From NCBI GenBank assembly GCA_022559985.1, contig JAFJTR010000015.1:186001-250000 (forward strand): DNA of 64,000 bases, in the 5' to 3' direction. Under the pieces are notes generated by a model that saw nothing but the letters and a program-made list of their open reading frames with translations, had not been told where the DNA came from and did not search any database. Origin of the DNA: Parastagonospora avenae f. sp. tritici 18332-5 (taxonomy: Eukaryota; Ascomycota; Dothideomycetes; Pleosporales; Phaeosphaeriaceae). The position numbers were made by a program, and so were the translations under genes. This document shows positions 45,990 to 57,586 of this stretch, one piece after another (the first letter of the stretch is position 1; each line of letters starts with the position of its first letter).

Positions 45990-47965
45990 GTCGCTCTACA
46001 GCTTGAAAGTAAGTACGTTTAGGCCGAGTTTCGGAACCTTGGGAGTTTACGTTAGCATTCGCATAGCGCACATAGCACCCGCGCGCAGTTTTATTTAGGT
46101 AGATGACTGCACGAAGTGACAGTTGCAAACGGCTAGGCTGAAGGTCATCTATGGGAGATCCAGCACGAGGAAACCCCGGCAATGAGCGGTGACCCTGGCT
46201 CTCGTTCTCATGAGCTGTTTGCACAAGTCTTGGAACTCTAGAACGTCAAGCTTATCAAGTGCGGCACGTTCTCGGTCTTCAAGATAGTGATGAGCTATGA
46301 GCCGGGATCCTTCGCGCAAGAACGCGTCGGACTCATCAGAGACGAGTAGCAGTGACTTTGCAGAAATAGATTGGTACTCCAGAGGTATCGTCGCTAACAT
46401 GTGTCGGTACAAATCGTTCAGTTCGCGTGGCAAAAGGTGTAGTCTTCGCTGCAAATCGTGCAAACGGTCTCCGTTCAGAATTCCCTGCAATAGCGAATGG
46501 CACACGAGATACACCCATAGAACCACACCCTGGGCTTTATCGATGATCTCTTCGACAAGTCTGGTTTACTCTGATTTGTCGGCAGACAATGCGACAAACA
46601 TTTCGTCTTTGCTCATGGTGACCTCCACGTACTCTGTGATGTCTTTGCGGGCTAGATCCTGAACAGCAAGACAGCAATCAGGGTTCTGTGCGAATGCGTT
46701 TTGGAAAGACAGATATGGTTGACTGGAAATGCAGAGCTTAACAGCTGGTCTGGAAAGAAACAATTGGAGGAATTCGATAAGTTTGGTCTCCTCCATGGCT
46801 CAATTTTCATGACCATCTTGCTCGCTGAACTCATCGAGACCATCGATGAGAATGAAGAGACAGATTACTGACCATCAGCGGCATTCAGTATGCGGATCAA
46901 AGCCTGCGTCAAAGCACTCCTGGAAAACCGGAAGTCCTTGCCACCGACGATCCATTCCTAATTGGGGAAAGCCACTCCTATGAGAGCTGGATGCTTCTTA
47001 AGGATCTGAAACAATATCGACCTCAGTAGCCCTGTCAGAGATCTTTGCATTATTGGTCCATGATTTCAGAAGAAGTGCTGCGCTATAATGAGCTCGCGGG
47101 AACCCGACCATCGTTTGAGAGCTTTGCCCAAAGCAGGATCGTGCGCGATGAACTTCATCAACTTACTTTTCCCAGCGCCGGGTTTGCCGAAAATAGCGAA
47201 TGTATTCTCATGATCATCTTGTGATAGTAGCCAGGTCAGGAAGATACGTTCCTTGGAAATATGACTGTTTGTCTCCTCGGGTATGGCGGTCGTTGTCAGC
47301 ATTGGATCATTGTTGTCTTCATCATCGCTAAAGATCCACCCGAAAGTCTTCTTATGCGTTGCCTTGACTTCATTTTCGCGACGCTGAATCTCGGGAAAGT
47401 ACAGGGATTGAAGGCAGCCGCGTTGTGCGACAAGCTTTTCTTGAGCCGTGAACCAGTTTTGCATGGCCTGCAACAGTGCGACATTCCCTCTGTGTGTGTC
47501 GTCGTCGTTTTGAACCGTTTTCATGAGCTGTGTCATATCTGTCGATAGCTGTGAATTGAGGTGCTCGTTCTGCACCAGGTTGCTGTCGAGCTTTGTGTCC
47601 ATGCCTGGGATGTATTTGGTGGCGATGTGAATGGATGTTTGATTGCTCACCTTTTCGATGTCAACCATATGACTATCCAGTCGACTTTTCCTAGACCAGA
47701 TTTTCAAAGCGATTTTCACGGTCTGGAACCCGCTGCTGGACTTGCTGAAGCGAAGGTTCTCCAATTCGATATCGAAATGGTCGAATTGACTATATAGAGC
47801 GTCGATGCACTGTCGAAGTTCATCGTTAAGACCCTTCCCAGCCCGCAGGGTGGTCAGGTTCTTTCGTACAAGCTGAGCAAGGGTGCAGAATCGTGATGTC
47901 TCGGTCGAGAAGCCTGAAGTTGAGTTGTGAATATCCTTGATTACGAGCGACGAGTGTTTTGATTG
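45990..47965 (-). pseudogene. Decayed NACHT/NLR-type P-loop NTPase gene
   Basis: Fungal NLRs act in non-self recognition and cell death. Recognisable parts in order on the minus strand: an N-terminal helical region ending in FDIELENLRF; the Walker A motif AIFGKPGAGKSKLMKF (about 47210-47160); Walker B with LFILIDGLDEF (about 46855-46825); the LCISSQPYLSFQNAF segment; and a LWVYLVCHSLLQGI segment near 46500. In-frame stops interrupt it at 47066-47068 (TGA where HFFW is expected), 46800-46802 (TGA) and 46566-46568 (TAA), and the frame shifts more than once, for example near 46150. Effector and repeat domains were not found. The start lies above 47965 but is not visible. Confidence 0.85.
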
Positions 47966-48549
47966 AATTTATTTGCGATGCTAAGAGTATCATGACCTGG
48001 CGTACGTCTTCACCACGCTATTTGACGTGGTTACACGAGGGGGCTATGTGTATCATACCTGTGCCAGGCAGCTCCAGGCGTCAGCAAAATCCCTGCCCGC
48101 TTTTCCCAACGAGAAGAGATGAAAAGGTAGCCTGTATATGTTCAAAGATTTCTAGTAGAATTAGATCGAATGTCTTCAGAGTTGCGAATGTATTCAGGCT
48201 GTCCTAAGCTTATAATGAGTATGGCTCTAAAGAGTATTAGCTTGTGTTGGACAGGTGCAGAGCAGGCACGACTTTTGCCACTACCTGGTGCCGGGCCAAT
48301 GATGATCGCGTGCTCCAGGCTTTTGTTTCACGCTGCGATACCAGCTGTCCGAGAAGATTAGATTTGTACAAGTCAGTGGTTCACTTTGCTTGAGGTGCAT
48401 GTATGCCGGCTTGACTTAATGTCGTGCTATTGTGCGCTTTGTCATATTATCGAACAACCCAGTGCGCATCTGGATATCTCACGTGGCCCCGAACGCCTAC
48501 AATGCAACTTACATACCAATCAGTCCTGCTGGTTATGGTACCTGGTCGA
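47966..48549. other. Intergenic, possible 5' part of the NLR relic
   Basis: No gene can be supported. The missing N-terminal end of the NLR relic should lie here, but all frames are broken. Confidence 0.4.
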
Positions 48550-49964
48550 TCAAAATCTGTTGGCCGTTAGCGCACCGTCCAGAAGAACCGACAATGAAAC
48601 ATACCTTATCTCGTAGTTACCCGCTCGTGTCATGTATCGGACCCACTTCACACTGCTGTAGTTGCTCTTCTCAAACACTTTCAGGTATCGCACGAGCAGC
48701 CCAGAGCTCGTGAACATGAGCAGCGAGAAGTTCAAGCTGAGCGGCGGCCTCGACCAGGCCTTCTGATTGGTCATGCTGGTCAAGCTCGCTTCCGCGCTCA
48801 GGACATACTCGCTCTGACCGGTGAAGCGGGGTATTTTCCAGACTATGTTGTTGTGCTCCGGTTCGTACTTTGCCTTGCCTTGGGATGTTCGTTCGGTGAT
48901 GCGGGCGGTATTAAGGGGCGTTGGTATCCGTACCACGACATTAGTCGCGAACAGTTTTGAGCCGTAATTGGCGCGAATGGCGATGCTGTACTCGACCTTT
49001 GTCTTTCCAACCTCATTGACGATAGCATGTACCTTGAACGGTAGGTTGACATTCTCGGTAGCTCGGTACCGCATGAGTTCAAATTCGCCATCAGGTGGGA
49101 CGAAGGAGATAATTCTGTCTGTGTCAAACTTGCCAAGCTTGACGCATTGGTGGAATTGACAGTCCTCAAGTGTGACACTCCCAGCAGCTGCCCTTGTCGC
49201 TTTTGCGCCCGCCTTGTTGCCTGATGGTTGTTGTAGATGGTCTTCACCGAGCGTTAACCGATCATTGAGCCCGAATTTGCACTCTGGCGTTCCCGACAAA
49301 TATGCGCGCATTATAATCTGTCCGTTGACATCTGCCCGCAGTACTGTGCCAGTCGCTGACATCAGCAGATTTACGTCTTCGATTACATCGACAAACGCCT
49401 CGTTCTTCCGGTATTTGATGTCAGCTCGTCGCCATGATAGAGCGCCTGTAGCCTGCATTGTGATCTTCGAGGAGTCCTCCTGCTATGAGTAAGTAACTGT
49501 CTGTCTCTCAAGAAAGATTGTAGCGCTGAGCCTACCATTGCTCTCTCCGATTTGACGCCCTCAGTCGTGATATACATCTTCAGCGTATCCGTTTCGGTGT
49601 TTTGCGGGTATCCGAAATCCAGAATTTCGTCTAGTAGCTCGTATACTAGCACAAAGTTGTTCTTCACAGCCTCCTCATCGAATTTCCCAAAGTACGCCTT
49701 CCCCAATCCTACGAATCGGTATAGGAACTCGAACACCAATGCCGCGTTCGCATTACTCTTCGTGACCGCAACCAAATAGATGTTCTCGTGTTTGACATGG
49801 CTAAAGGTCGTTGAACCGAGTGTGAGGATTGGTGACCGTACTTGAGCATTGGATATCACCTGGATGCGAAAGACATCGGCGAGTCGCGGGCGACAATCGT
49901 TGCGGAATGCGCGAAAGATGAGGTTCTCGCCTTTTTGATTAAATATTAGTATACCTGATAGCAT
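48550..49964 (-). CDS. APM4: AP-2 clathrin adaptor complex, mu subunit
   Basis: Medium subunit of AP-2, which binds Tyr-based cargo signals at the plasma membrane in clathrin endocytosis. Three exons: 49964-49536, 49479-48605 and 48556-48550, giving 436 aa, the family length. The longin half begins MLSGILIFNQKGENLI and includes FVLVYELLDEILDFGYPQ. The mu homology half has GALSWRRADIKYRKNE, GTPECKFGLND and the terminal SNYSSVKWVRYMTRAG region. The last exon is only 7 nt: it completes Arg and adds Phe and the stop, restoring the conserved YEIRF end. Introns are 56 and 48 nt. Confidence 0.97.
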
Positions 49965-50598
49965 TTTGAGCGCTCAATTGCGTGGTGAGGGGTGCAATGG
50001 TAAGGAGATAGCGCGAGTGGTGGTGGAGCTCCGCGCGACCTCCGTAAGCAGGGGCCTTCAATGCCAAGAAAAGGGTCCATCCCGTGTTGACGAACGGGGC
50101 ATATCCCAGTCCTCTCTTCAACGCCCTCAAAACCTGAACTTTGGCAGTATCCATATACAAAAATGCGTGCAAAACTTGAGGAATATCTCCGGGGCACCAA
50201 GCTCACCATACTCACGTCACGTGTCAGATGAGCAATTCATACCACCACAATCTGGGACCGCCTTGAACAACCACGAAGTTCACCACGCCCCGAACAGAAT
50301 CTGGGCATCTCTCAAGCTTGCGGCACATTTGATTTGCTTCGGCTCCACACATTCATCCGAACCAGAATCTTCAAATGTTTCATTCTCGGCAGAGTCGCGT
50401 AGCCAGCAGGACTCGTCCTTGACGCAAGCTTCACGGATGAATTTACTGTTAGAGGCTTGACTATGCGGTCATTGTGCAACACGCATGTCGGCCAGGTAAA
50501 TCACACCTGCAGATCTTCCTCTCTCCTTCATATACTTCTTTCATCTGCGATCCCAATCAATAGCACCATTCAAATTGCCAACCACCACAACATCAACC
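49965..50598. other. Intergenic
   Basis: 634 bp between the divergent AP-2 mu and the 50599 gene. No gene or clear regulatory site seen. Confidence 0.5.
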
Positions 50599-51411
50599 AT
50601 GGATAGCACCTTCACCCCAACAACCCCGGCTCCCGAAGTGTCCTCTACCTTAAATATTACGACGCCAAATTCCGGTCTTGCGCTCTTAGCTGAGCTCCGC
50701 TTGATGGTATACGCATATCTATCCCAACTCATCTTCAAGCCACTTCGGGGTTTGCACAGCCATTCAAGAATACACTGGCCACACCACACTCTGCCATCCG
50801 GTGCGATTCTGACTAGTTGGCAGCTACACTATGAGATTAAAGCTGCCCTAGTAGACTACGATCATCACGTTGAGCCAGACCTGCTCTTCCGGCTACCGTT
50901 CAACACCCAACCGAGTAATTTGGTACACTTCATCGTCATGACTACGAAGACAGATACGATGGTGGTAGGTGGGAATGAGAAGCAACATTACTGGAAAGAA
51001 TCGCTGTCGCTCTTCTCCAGCAGTCTCTTGAAACAACATTCCGAGAAAGTACGCAAGAGTACACGTGTGAAGAATGAAGTAGCGATGACAATGGCATTCA
51101 TGCGCAAGACCTTGTGGCGCCTGCGCGAACCGGGAGAACGCGCTTTCCACATCCGCCTGCTCATGTGCGACGATGAAGCGCAAAAAATTGTAGCTTACCG
51201 CACTTCGTTTAGCTTAATGATAATGTTACTTGGTGATGAGAGCCTCATCGGGCTGAAGATCAGGCTGTCGATGGCGAAGAAGGATGGTTTCAGTGCTAGG
51301 TACGTGCAAATAGTAGGGGCGCTTTACAATCAATACCTTGGAACGAGTGGGCGACTGAATTTAGAGTGGGTCGAGGCTACTCAAGATGAGCTTGAGTTAA
51401 TGGATGCGTAG
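50599..51411 (+). CDS. Hypothetical protein with F-box-like LxELRxMVYxYL start
   Basis: Single exon, 270 aa, from the ATG at 50599 (CAACCATGG context). After a Thr/Pro-rich leader, LALLAELRLMVYAYLSQ at about residues 30-46 resembles the short F-box-like helix that opens many fungal proteins of unknown function (often written LPxELRxxIYxY). The rest looks folded, with no signal peptide. Function unknown; if it is an F-box protein it would pick substrates for SCF ubiquitin ligases, but the match is short. Confidence 0.6.
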   Translation: MDSTFTPTTPAPEVSSTLNITTPNSGLALLAELRLMVYAYLSQLIFKPLRGLHSHSRIHWPHHTLPSGAILTSWQLHYEIKAALVDYDHHVEPDLLFRLPFNTQPSNLVHFIVMTTKTDTMVVGGNEKQHYWKESLSLFSSSLLKQHSEKVRKSTRVKNEVAMTMAFMRKTLWRLREPGERAFHIRLLMCDDEAQKIVAYRTSFSLMIMLLGDESLIGLKIRLSMAKKDGFSARYVQIVGALYNQYLGTSGRLNLEWVEATQDELELMDA

Positions 51412-51485
51412 GGACGTTGTAGGTATCTTAGAGGTCACTGTTCCATCGAACCTCCAGACATACCCTTTCACGTATGACGTACGCA

Positions 51486-53983
51486 ATGACTCCTCTGCTA
51501 GAAGCGCCAAAAGCACGCCCAAGCTCAATTTTGACAGCTTTCACTCCTTAGCCGCGACCCGTGGCAAGTGGGTCTGCCTCCGCGGCCATCCCACTAGTCC
51601 CCGCCTCTGAGCTACAAATATCTCCAAAATCGGCCTCCAAGAACTTTCTACCACCACCCACGGGCATCTACTCAACCTCCTCAACCTCCTCAACCCCAGC
51701 CCTTGGAGCGACCAGAGACCACACCGAGACCGCCATCTCCCCCCTATCTCCACCGTTAATCACTCAGACCAGTCCAAAGCCAGAACCCATCGTTGAATAC
51801 CTACCCTCCACTTCCGTCAACACATCGACCACCGGGCATTCGACATGTCACCGGAAGAGTTCAAGTCCCAGGGCATGTCCTTCAGTGATGCTCTTAGCAA
51901 TGCCGCTATTGGAAAAGACACCACAAAAAAGTTGCACAAGAAGAGGATCATTGTGATCGAAGAGAACAAACGCTTCAATTGCGGCAGTCACCGCTTTCGC
52001 AATACATATCGGAACGGCACGTGGCCGTGTCTGGGCATGTGTCGAGAACGGTAACCTCATCGACGAGGATGGAGGCGGCTTGGGTCAAGCAAAACGAATC
52101 TTCAACTGTCCTGAGACACCGATCACGTTCCTGTCTTCCAATAAATGGCCTACGCCTATCCGTAGCGATGTTGAAAGGCTTTTACGATGTGAACTCTTTG
52201 CCCTCGTGCGGCTGGATGTGTTCCGATGGGCTGAGGCTCGCAAGGCCAAGAGCGCTACTTTGGTCATCATGCCAGATCTTAAGGCCCTGGTCAAGGCTAT
52301 GAAGCTCTACAGCTCGCACGACCAGCCGGAAGTCGAGGACCCTAAGGGCCCAGACAAAAAGGTAAAACCGAAGCCCATTGGCATGCAGCCGCACGAATCT
52401 TCGAATCGTGTCAAGGAGGACAAATCTGACTCCCATATGAACAGCCGACACCTGAACCAACGATCGGGTCCACTCTCAAAGGATTCCGAAAGTGGAGGAG
52501 ATGTCACCTACTTCATGGACTACGAACGCGCGGACGGGGTAGAGCATGCTTCAAGTGGTGCATCACTCGATGCTCTGGGCCAGAAGCTGATGAGCGCATT
52601 GCCTCACCCCTCCATTTTCCGCTTTTCAGAGCGGCAGACCGAGAATTATATGCCCCTGCGACTCCACGTCGGAGAATGTTACGAGGCAAATTCCCGCGTT
52701 CTGTGTAAGCTCTGGGCCTACCTGTTTCCAACAAAACCACGAAAGAACGCTCCACACCTCGACTACATTGTGGGCCGTCCAGTCAGAGTCCAAGATATCC
52801 AGCTCATGGCTAACAATAAAGAGGAAGAAATCAAGGGTATGAGCCATCAAGCGCTCTGCACCGAGCTTTCGAATGACACAGCGAAGTTGTTCTCTCTCTA
52901 TCGTCTCTTCGGCCACCCTACGTCAGAAGCAGAGTTACAGGCGATCATCAAGTATGCGTTCGTGCTTGCTGCTGAGCTTCATTCAGTTAAGCTGCCTGAT
53001 CATCTCATTCCGTTGAACAGTACATTCATCACAAATCCCAGGAAAGTGTGCAAGGTTCTGCGGGATAGACCTGTGAATCTCGAGAAGCGAAGGACCAGTC
53101 TGCCTTTTCGTCGCGTCGATGTCGTCCCAAACCACGGCTCAGGGGTAAGCTCTGAATCTGCCAGAGATGCTGAGATGACTGGTTTGCACAACCTCAACAA
53201 AATGCCAGAGGATCTTCACCGGTCCGTGCCGCTCCAGGTGGAGATAGACTCCTCCCAGAAAATGGACCTTATATCGCGGAGGAGAACTCTCCCGGAAGAG
53301 ATGTTGAGGTGGTGCACCAAGGTGTAAACCGCTCAGTTTCTCCGACTGGTTCAGCTGACATGATGGATGCCAACGACTTGATCGGGAGCAATGCAGATCG
53401 CGGTTCACCTGAACCTCATAAGCGCAGCAAGGACGGTGATGATGATCCTGCTGGAGTCCGTGTACGGAAGCCTGCCTCTGCCGTTTCCCAGTCAGGCGCC
53501 ACGACGAACTCAGCTGCGAAAGCAGGCTCAGAGCTTTCATTGTCTCGTTCAATTCTTATTTCTCTAGTGCGTAGGCCCAAGGTTGCAAAACCCAAGCCAG
53601 CTTCCAAGGTGCGCCCGAAGCACCGCAAAGAGGATGTTCTACACAATCTTAAAATTCTCTCCAAGAACAGAAAAGTGCTCAGAGGTCGCATCATCAAAGC
53701 CCGATCTGCATACAATAGGATCTCCAACCGTTTGAGGCGGGCCACGGATGAGGAGTAGAAGCTACAGTCTCGTTCTGACCGACTGATAGACCAGCTTTTC
53801 CACGTTTCTGATCAGCACGAGAAATACGTCAAGGAGCTCACCGCTTTAATGTCAACTCGAGAAGATCCTGCAGAGAACGAAGCGGATGAGGCTGAGCACT
53901 GAGATGAGGACTGGGAGATAGGAGTCGAAGAGAACGAGTCTGACGATCGCCGGTCAAACGAGCATGTGATTGGGAGATTTTGA
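51486..53983 (+). pseudogene. Long unknown gene, decayed copy 1
   Basis: Coding-like sequence from an ATG at 51486 to a TGA at 53981-53983, with in-frame stops at 51549-51551 (TAG), 53756-53758 (TAG) and 53897-53899 (TGA) and frame shifts near 51840, 51970 and 53200-53310. The longest clean piece (about 51975-53327) holds GRVWACVENGNLIDEDGG and RCELFALVRLDVFRWAEA. The same order of blocks is in the relic at 54967-56323, so they are paralogues. The C-terminal part is basic and coiled-coil-like (HKRSKD, RPKHRKEDVLHNLKIL). No known domain recognised. Introns cannot be fully ruled out for some frame changes. Confidence 0.6.
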
Positions 53984-54094
53984 AGACAGCGGGTCCGAGG
54001 AATGATGACGTGCGCAAGATGTTGATGTCGGAACAAGAATGGGAATGCTAAACCTTACATGATTGGATCTACACTGCCTCTCCTGGTGCTGTAT

Positions 54095-54275
54095 ATGATA
54101 TGAGCGAGGCTGGGCTGTAATACAGGCTCGGCTAGAATAGCAAAGCATGGAATGGACTGTGCAGCTGGTCGCACAAGGGCGGGGGATAAAACCACCTATC
54201 CATAGATCAGACGAGACAGAAAGAACGATTAATCACTTCAATCATCAATATCATCAAGAACCCTTTGAATCTGAC
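54095..54275 (+). repeat. Dispersed repeat A, copy 2
   Basis: Aligns with 29614-29783 over its whole length; see copy 1. It has about ten extra bases (AAGAACGATTA-like) in the 3' third. It lies between the two decayed paralogues. Confidence 0.75.
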
Positions 54276-54438
54276 AGCTTCACTGGTGTGAAACGTATAT
54301 ACAGAAAGAAGACTGAATAAAGAAATTGAAAGTTTGTGAACCCTTTGTCAATTCGTGATTCGTTAGGCTTACATCATACGTCTTTTTCTTCTCTTTAATC
54401 TTTAGCCTCGAACCTGGCTGGCTCTAGCATGCTCAGAC

Positions 54439-54482
54439 AGCTGTAGGTGGCGCAGTAATTTGTATGCATTCTGACTGCACTC
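54439..54482 (+). repeat. Dispersed motif B, copy 3
   Basis: Shares AGGTGGCGCA..AATTTGTA..CATTCT....GCACT with the copies at 12629 and 30329. On the minus strand it lies in a frame reading CSQNAYKLLRHLQL. Confidence 0.4.
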
Positions 54483-54966
54483 AATCTGATACCATATAGC
54501 AGGTATATCATCATGCGTAAGCCTGAAAAGATCTACTAGCTTTTTGCCATACCGCAACGTACCCAAAATGCTATGAAGCTGAACAGCCTTGTTTGGAATG
54601 CACACGAAAAGAAATACACGTGTTATTTCCCAGATGATCCAAGTTGTTACACACGAAATTGCTTGTATTTGAGACCTGTTATCTTACCAGTCTATTTATT
54701 ATATCCCAGATTTGTCTCCCGCACCTGGTCCAGCGCTGTTGGGCGTACAATGTATGATGCCCAACACGAGAAGAGCCACGTGGTCCGATACGGAATGTTT
54801 GCGATTGCTATGATGTCCTAATAGAATTCTTGTGTTTAGAAAACCTCCCAGACTCACTCTCTAAAGCTTCTGTCCGCCCCACTCACTTCCCAAGACGACC
54901 AGGTTCGTTGAACTTAAGGATATTCGACAACAAACAAAAACTGTACCAGCTCAAGCCGTGAGCGAT

Positions 54967-56323
54967 ATGAATCCCGGCCAACTACAGAGTGTCTCCTTTT
55001 CCGACTTCAACAGGCTGAAGACCAGATTGGATAACAATGGTCTATGGGCTGATGTCCAAAACAAACTACACGATCCCAGCGTCATCGAAGTCAAAGCGAA
55101 CCGGTCATTTACAAACGGACAAAGAAAATCCTTTGCCTTGCGCATCGGAGACTCTCGCGGCAAGGTGTGAGCTTGTATCGGTGGTAAAGTGATTGACGAT
55201 GACGGGTACCCCTCTACACCAGCGCAGGAGATTCATATGTATACGAAGTCCCAAATTCGACTTTGTGCATGGAATACATGGCCTACAGCTTTCAAAAGGG
55301 AAATCTGTGGCCCCTTGCTTGGCGAACGACTTGCATTTGTGCGGTTTGACATTGCACGATGGGCTATATGGGAACAATCTAACCACATATCATATAGCGA
55401 CATCATCCAACCAAACTTTGAAAACTTGACTGAAGCTTTGCGGAAATACCGCCTTGCTGACTTGGTAACCGTTCCAGTACTGCGGGACTTCCATTGCCGT
55501 TCAAACCATATACTTTCAGGCGCATGGGCCCCCAGTCAGTCTCGAAGGATAACAGCGACGCAGAGTCCACTGGTCATGCTTTAGATCCTCAACAGTCCTG
55601 TGAGCAACGGAACGAGAAGATGCCATCTATTGCAGGAAAGAGCGCGTCTTCCGGTGAACGGAGCCCGGTCAACGACGTTGAAAAGGCAATGTCCGAAGAC
55701 GACGCAGCGGTGGATGCAGATCCAATCTCACCATTCTCCAGACATAAACTGGACCCGGAAAACGAAATTGGGCAGGCGGCATCCGAAGACGACGTGGCGA
55801 TCTTGAAGAATTTTCATCTTCATTTCGCAGCAGCCAGGATGACTTAGAGTCCTCTTCCGATAGCCTTGCCACGTCAAGAGGTGGTAGTCCAGAAGACTTC
55901 AAAAACAATGATCTGGAATTTGACGATTCTCTCAATCGTTACCGTCGCTCCGAGGCACCCGGCATATCTTACCCACTTGCAGCGCCATCTTTACACAAGC
56001 CTTTTGTACTCGTAGCATCTGCTACAACACAGCAAAGCCATCGAAGCAGGCCGCAGTTAGGAGTCTCTGACGTACCAGCCCGTGAGGGCTTCCCACATGA
56101 GCGTGAGTCAGACTCCGTGACTCGCCCAAAGACCTGCAACCGAGAGATTCTAGAAGAGTTGAACGACATCATTAAAATCAGGCGTGGCATTGAAGAAGGA
56201 AACGAAGATCCGGGAGGGCAAGGGATTAGCGTTACTAGGAGCACAGCGGTGAGGGAGTTACGAGTTTATTGGCTTAGATGGACTAGAAACGAACCGCTAC
56301 GGAACTACGGTAACGAATATTAG
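54967..56323 (+). pseudogene. Long unknown gene, decayed copy 2
   Basis: ATG at 54967. The frame is broken by TGA at 55168-55170, inside GKV-stop-ACIGGKVIDDDG; the paralogue has a Trp codon (TGG, 52032-52034) at this place in GRVWACVENGNLIDEDG, so a TGG-to-TGA change is directly supported. The frame resumes to about 55490, then shifts twice (near 55490 and 55815), and the last part ends with TAG at 56321-56323. Other shared blocks are SFSD near the start and GERLAFVRFDIARWAIW. The tail is Ser/Asp-rich and charged. No domain recognised. Confidence 0.6.
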
Positions 56324-56488
56324 GCCTATATCCCTCAGATTTTCTTGACGACAGCGCCCGGATCGTCACAACTTGTCTGTACTACGTATTTTGAAAACCA
56401 CCTAGGCCGCTAGTACATAGGCTGCGAGTAAAGTTTAGTCATACAGTTCTAAAGTTTCAGAAGCTGAACAAACCTGCAAGTTGTCCGT

Positions 56489-56774
56489 CTAGCACTTAAC
56501 GCCGCGGCCGTCATAATCACAGCAATCAGCCTCGCAGGTAGATAAAACTTGCTCAGAGCAATTGTCGCGCATTTCGCAGTATTCGTTGTGAGTCGCAAGC
56601 TGCCTTCCAACGTTGTGAACGGCACAGGCTTTATGGCTCCTGTAGCAACAGTTTGCTACGTCGCACTGCAGATATTTATCAGTACTCGTGTCATGGTCGA
56701 ATTAAAGAACAAGCTTTACTTACAGCCATAGCCGTTGCGGCAAAGACGCCAGCGATGATAACAGAGAGCTTCAT
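56489..56774 (-). CDS. Small secreted protein with ten cysteines (paralogue A)
   Basis: Two exons, 56774-56724 and 56665-56489, with a 58-nt intron (GTAAGT donor, CTGCAG acceptor), giving 75 aa. Exon 1 encodes exactly a signal peptide (MKLSVIIAGVFAATAMA); exon 2 encodes a 58-residue mature chain that begins with Cys. Cysteines in the mature chain are at 1, 6, 7, 14, 30, 36, 44, 48, 49 and 58, with ANCCYRSHKAC and TCEADCCDY segments and a final Cys before the stop. The same pattern is in paralogue B at 58375. Small, secreted and Cys-rich, it is effector-like or antimicrobial-like, but no known family is recognised and its role is unknown. Confidence 0.85.
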
Positions 56775-57586
56775 AGTAAGACGAAGTGGTGAGTATTGAA
56801 GGGGTTGCTAGAGTCGAGTTTTTGGGCTTAAGTAGAAAGTGGTTTGTAGATTGTGGTGAGTGAGGAAAGTAGAAGCAAACGCCGTCTTATATGTAACTGA
56901 GACCTCAACTGCCTATGTGAGATTATTCGAGTGTCACGAGAACTATGGTAGTTTCCAGACAGGTCAACAATCAAGCTAATCATGCCGATCAGCTAGATTC
57001 ATTTCCTGTTTGAGCGTGCACGTTCTACAATATGCTCCGTGAAGACGTGCAAGTCCCTTTGCGTAGCACGTTCGCGGATCAAGCCGCCTATTGGCTTGTT
57101 TTTTGACATGTTTGGTAGTTTCCGTGATAAAATTAAGGTTTCTACGGCCTTTTACCAAAGTGTAAGCTAACTAGCACGCTTTACAAGGGCCGGTAAGTAC
57201 TAAGGCTTACTGTACCATCTAACCTTGCTTCCTCTTCGGTCTTTCTATAAAAAATTTAAATGTAAAATTTATCCAAAAACTCTTGCAAACCTCTGAATGA
57301 GCTTGCTCTATCGCGAGCTTCAAAGAGCTTCATTTTTGGTGTTTTAGTTACAGCGATTGATTGGCAAGAAAGGAGACCTACGAATGACCCAAAAACAATA
57401 AGATAAGCAGCTGAATACTCAGTATTTTGTTGGCCCTCTCTCAGCGGCGACAATAGCAATAAGCCGGGCCGGCATGAATTCTATAATATTGAGAATGAGC
57501 CCCTGATCGTACTGAGCTGTATGCTGCCACTCGTGACGTACGGCACTGTACATGGTGTTCTGAGAAGTAAGTTTCCTAGTTTTTTT
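56775..57586. other. Intergenic
   Basis: No gene seen. It separates the divergently placed cysteine-rich genes together with the repeats that follow. Confidence 0.45.
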
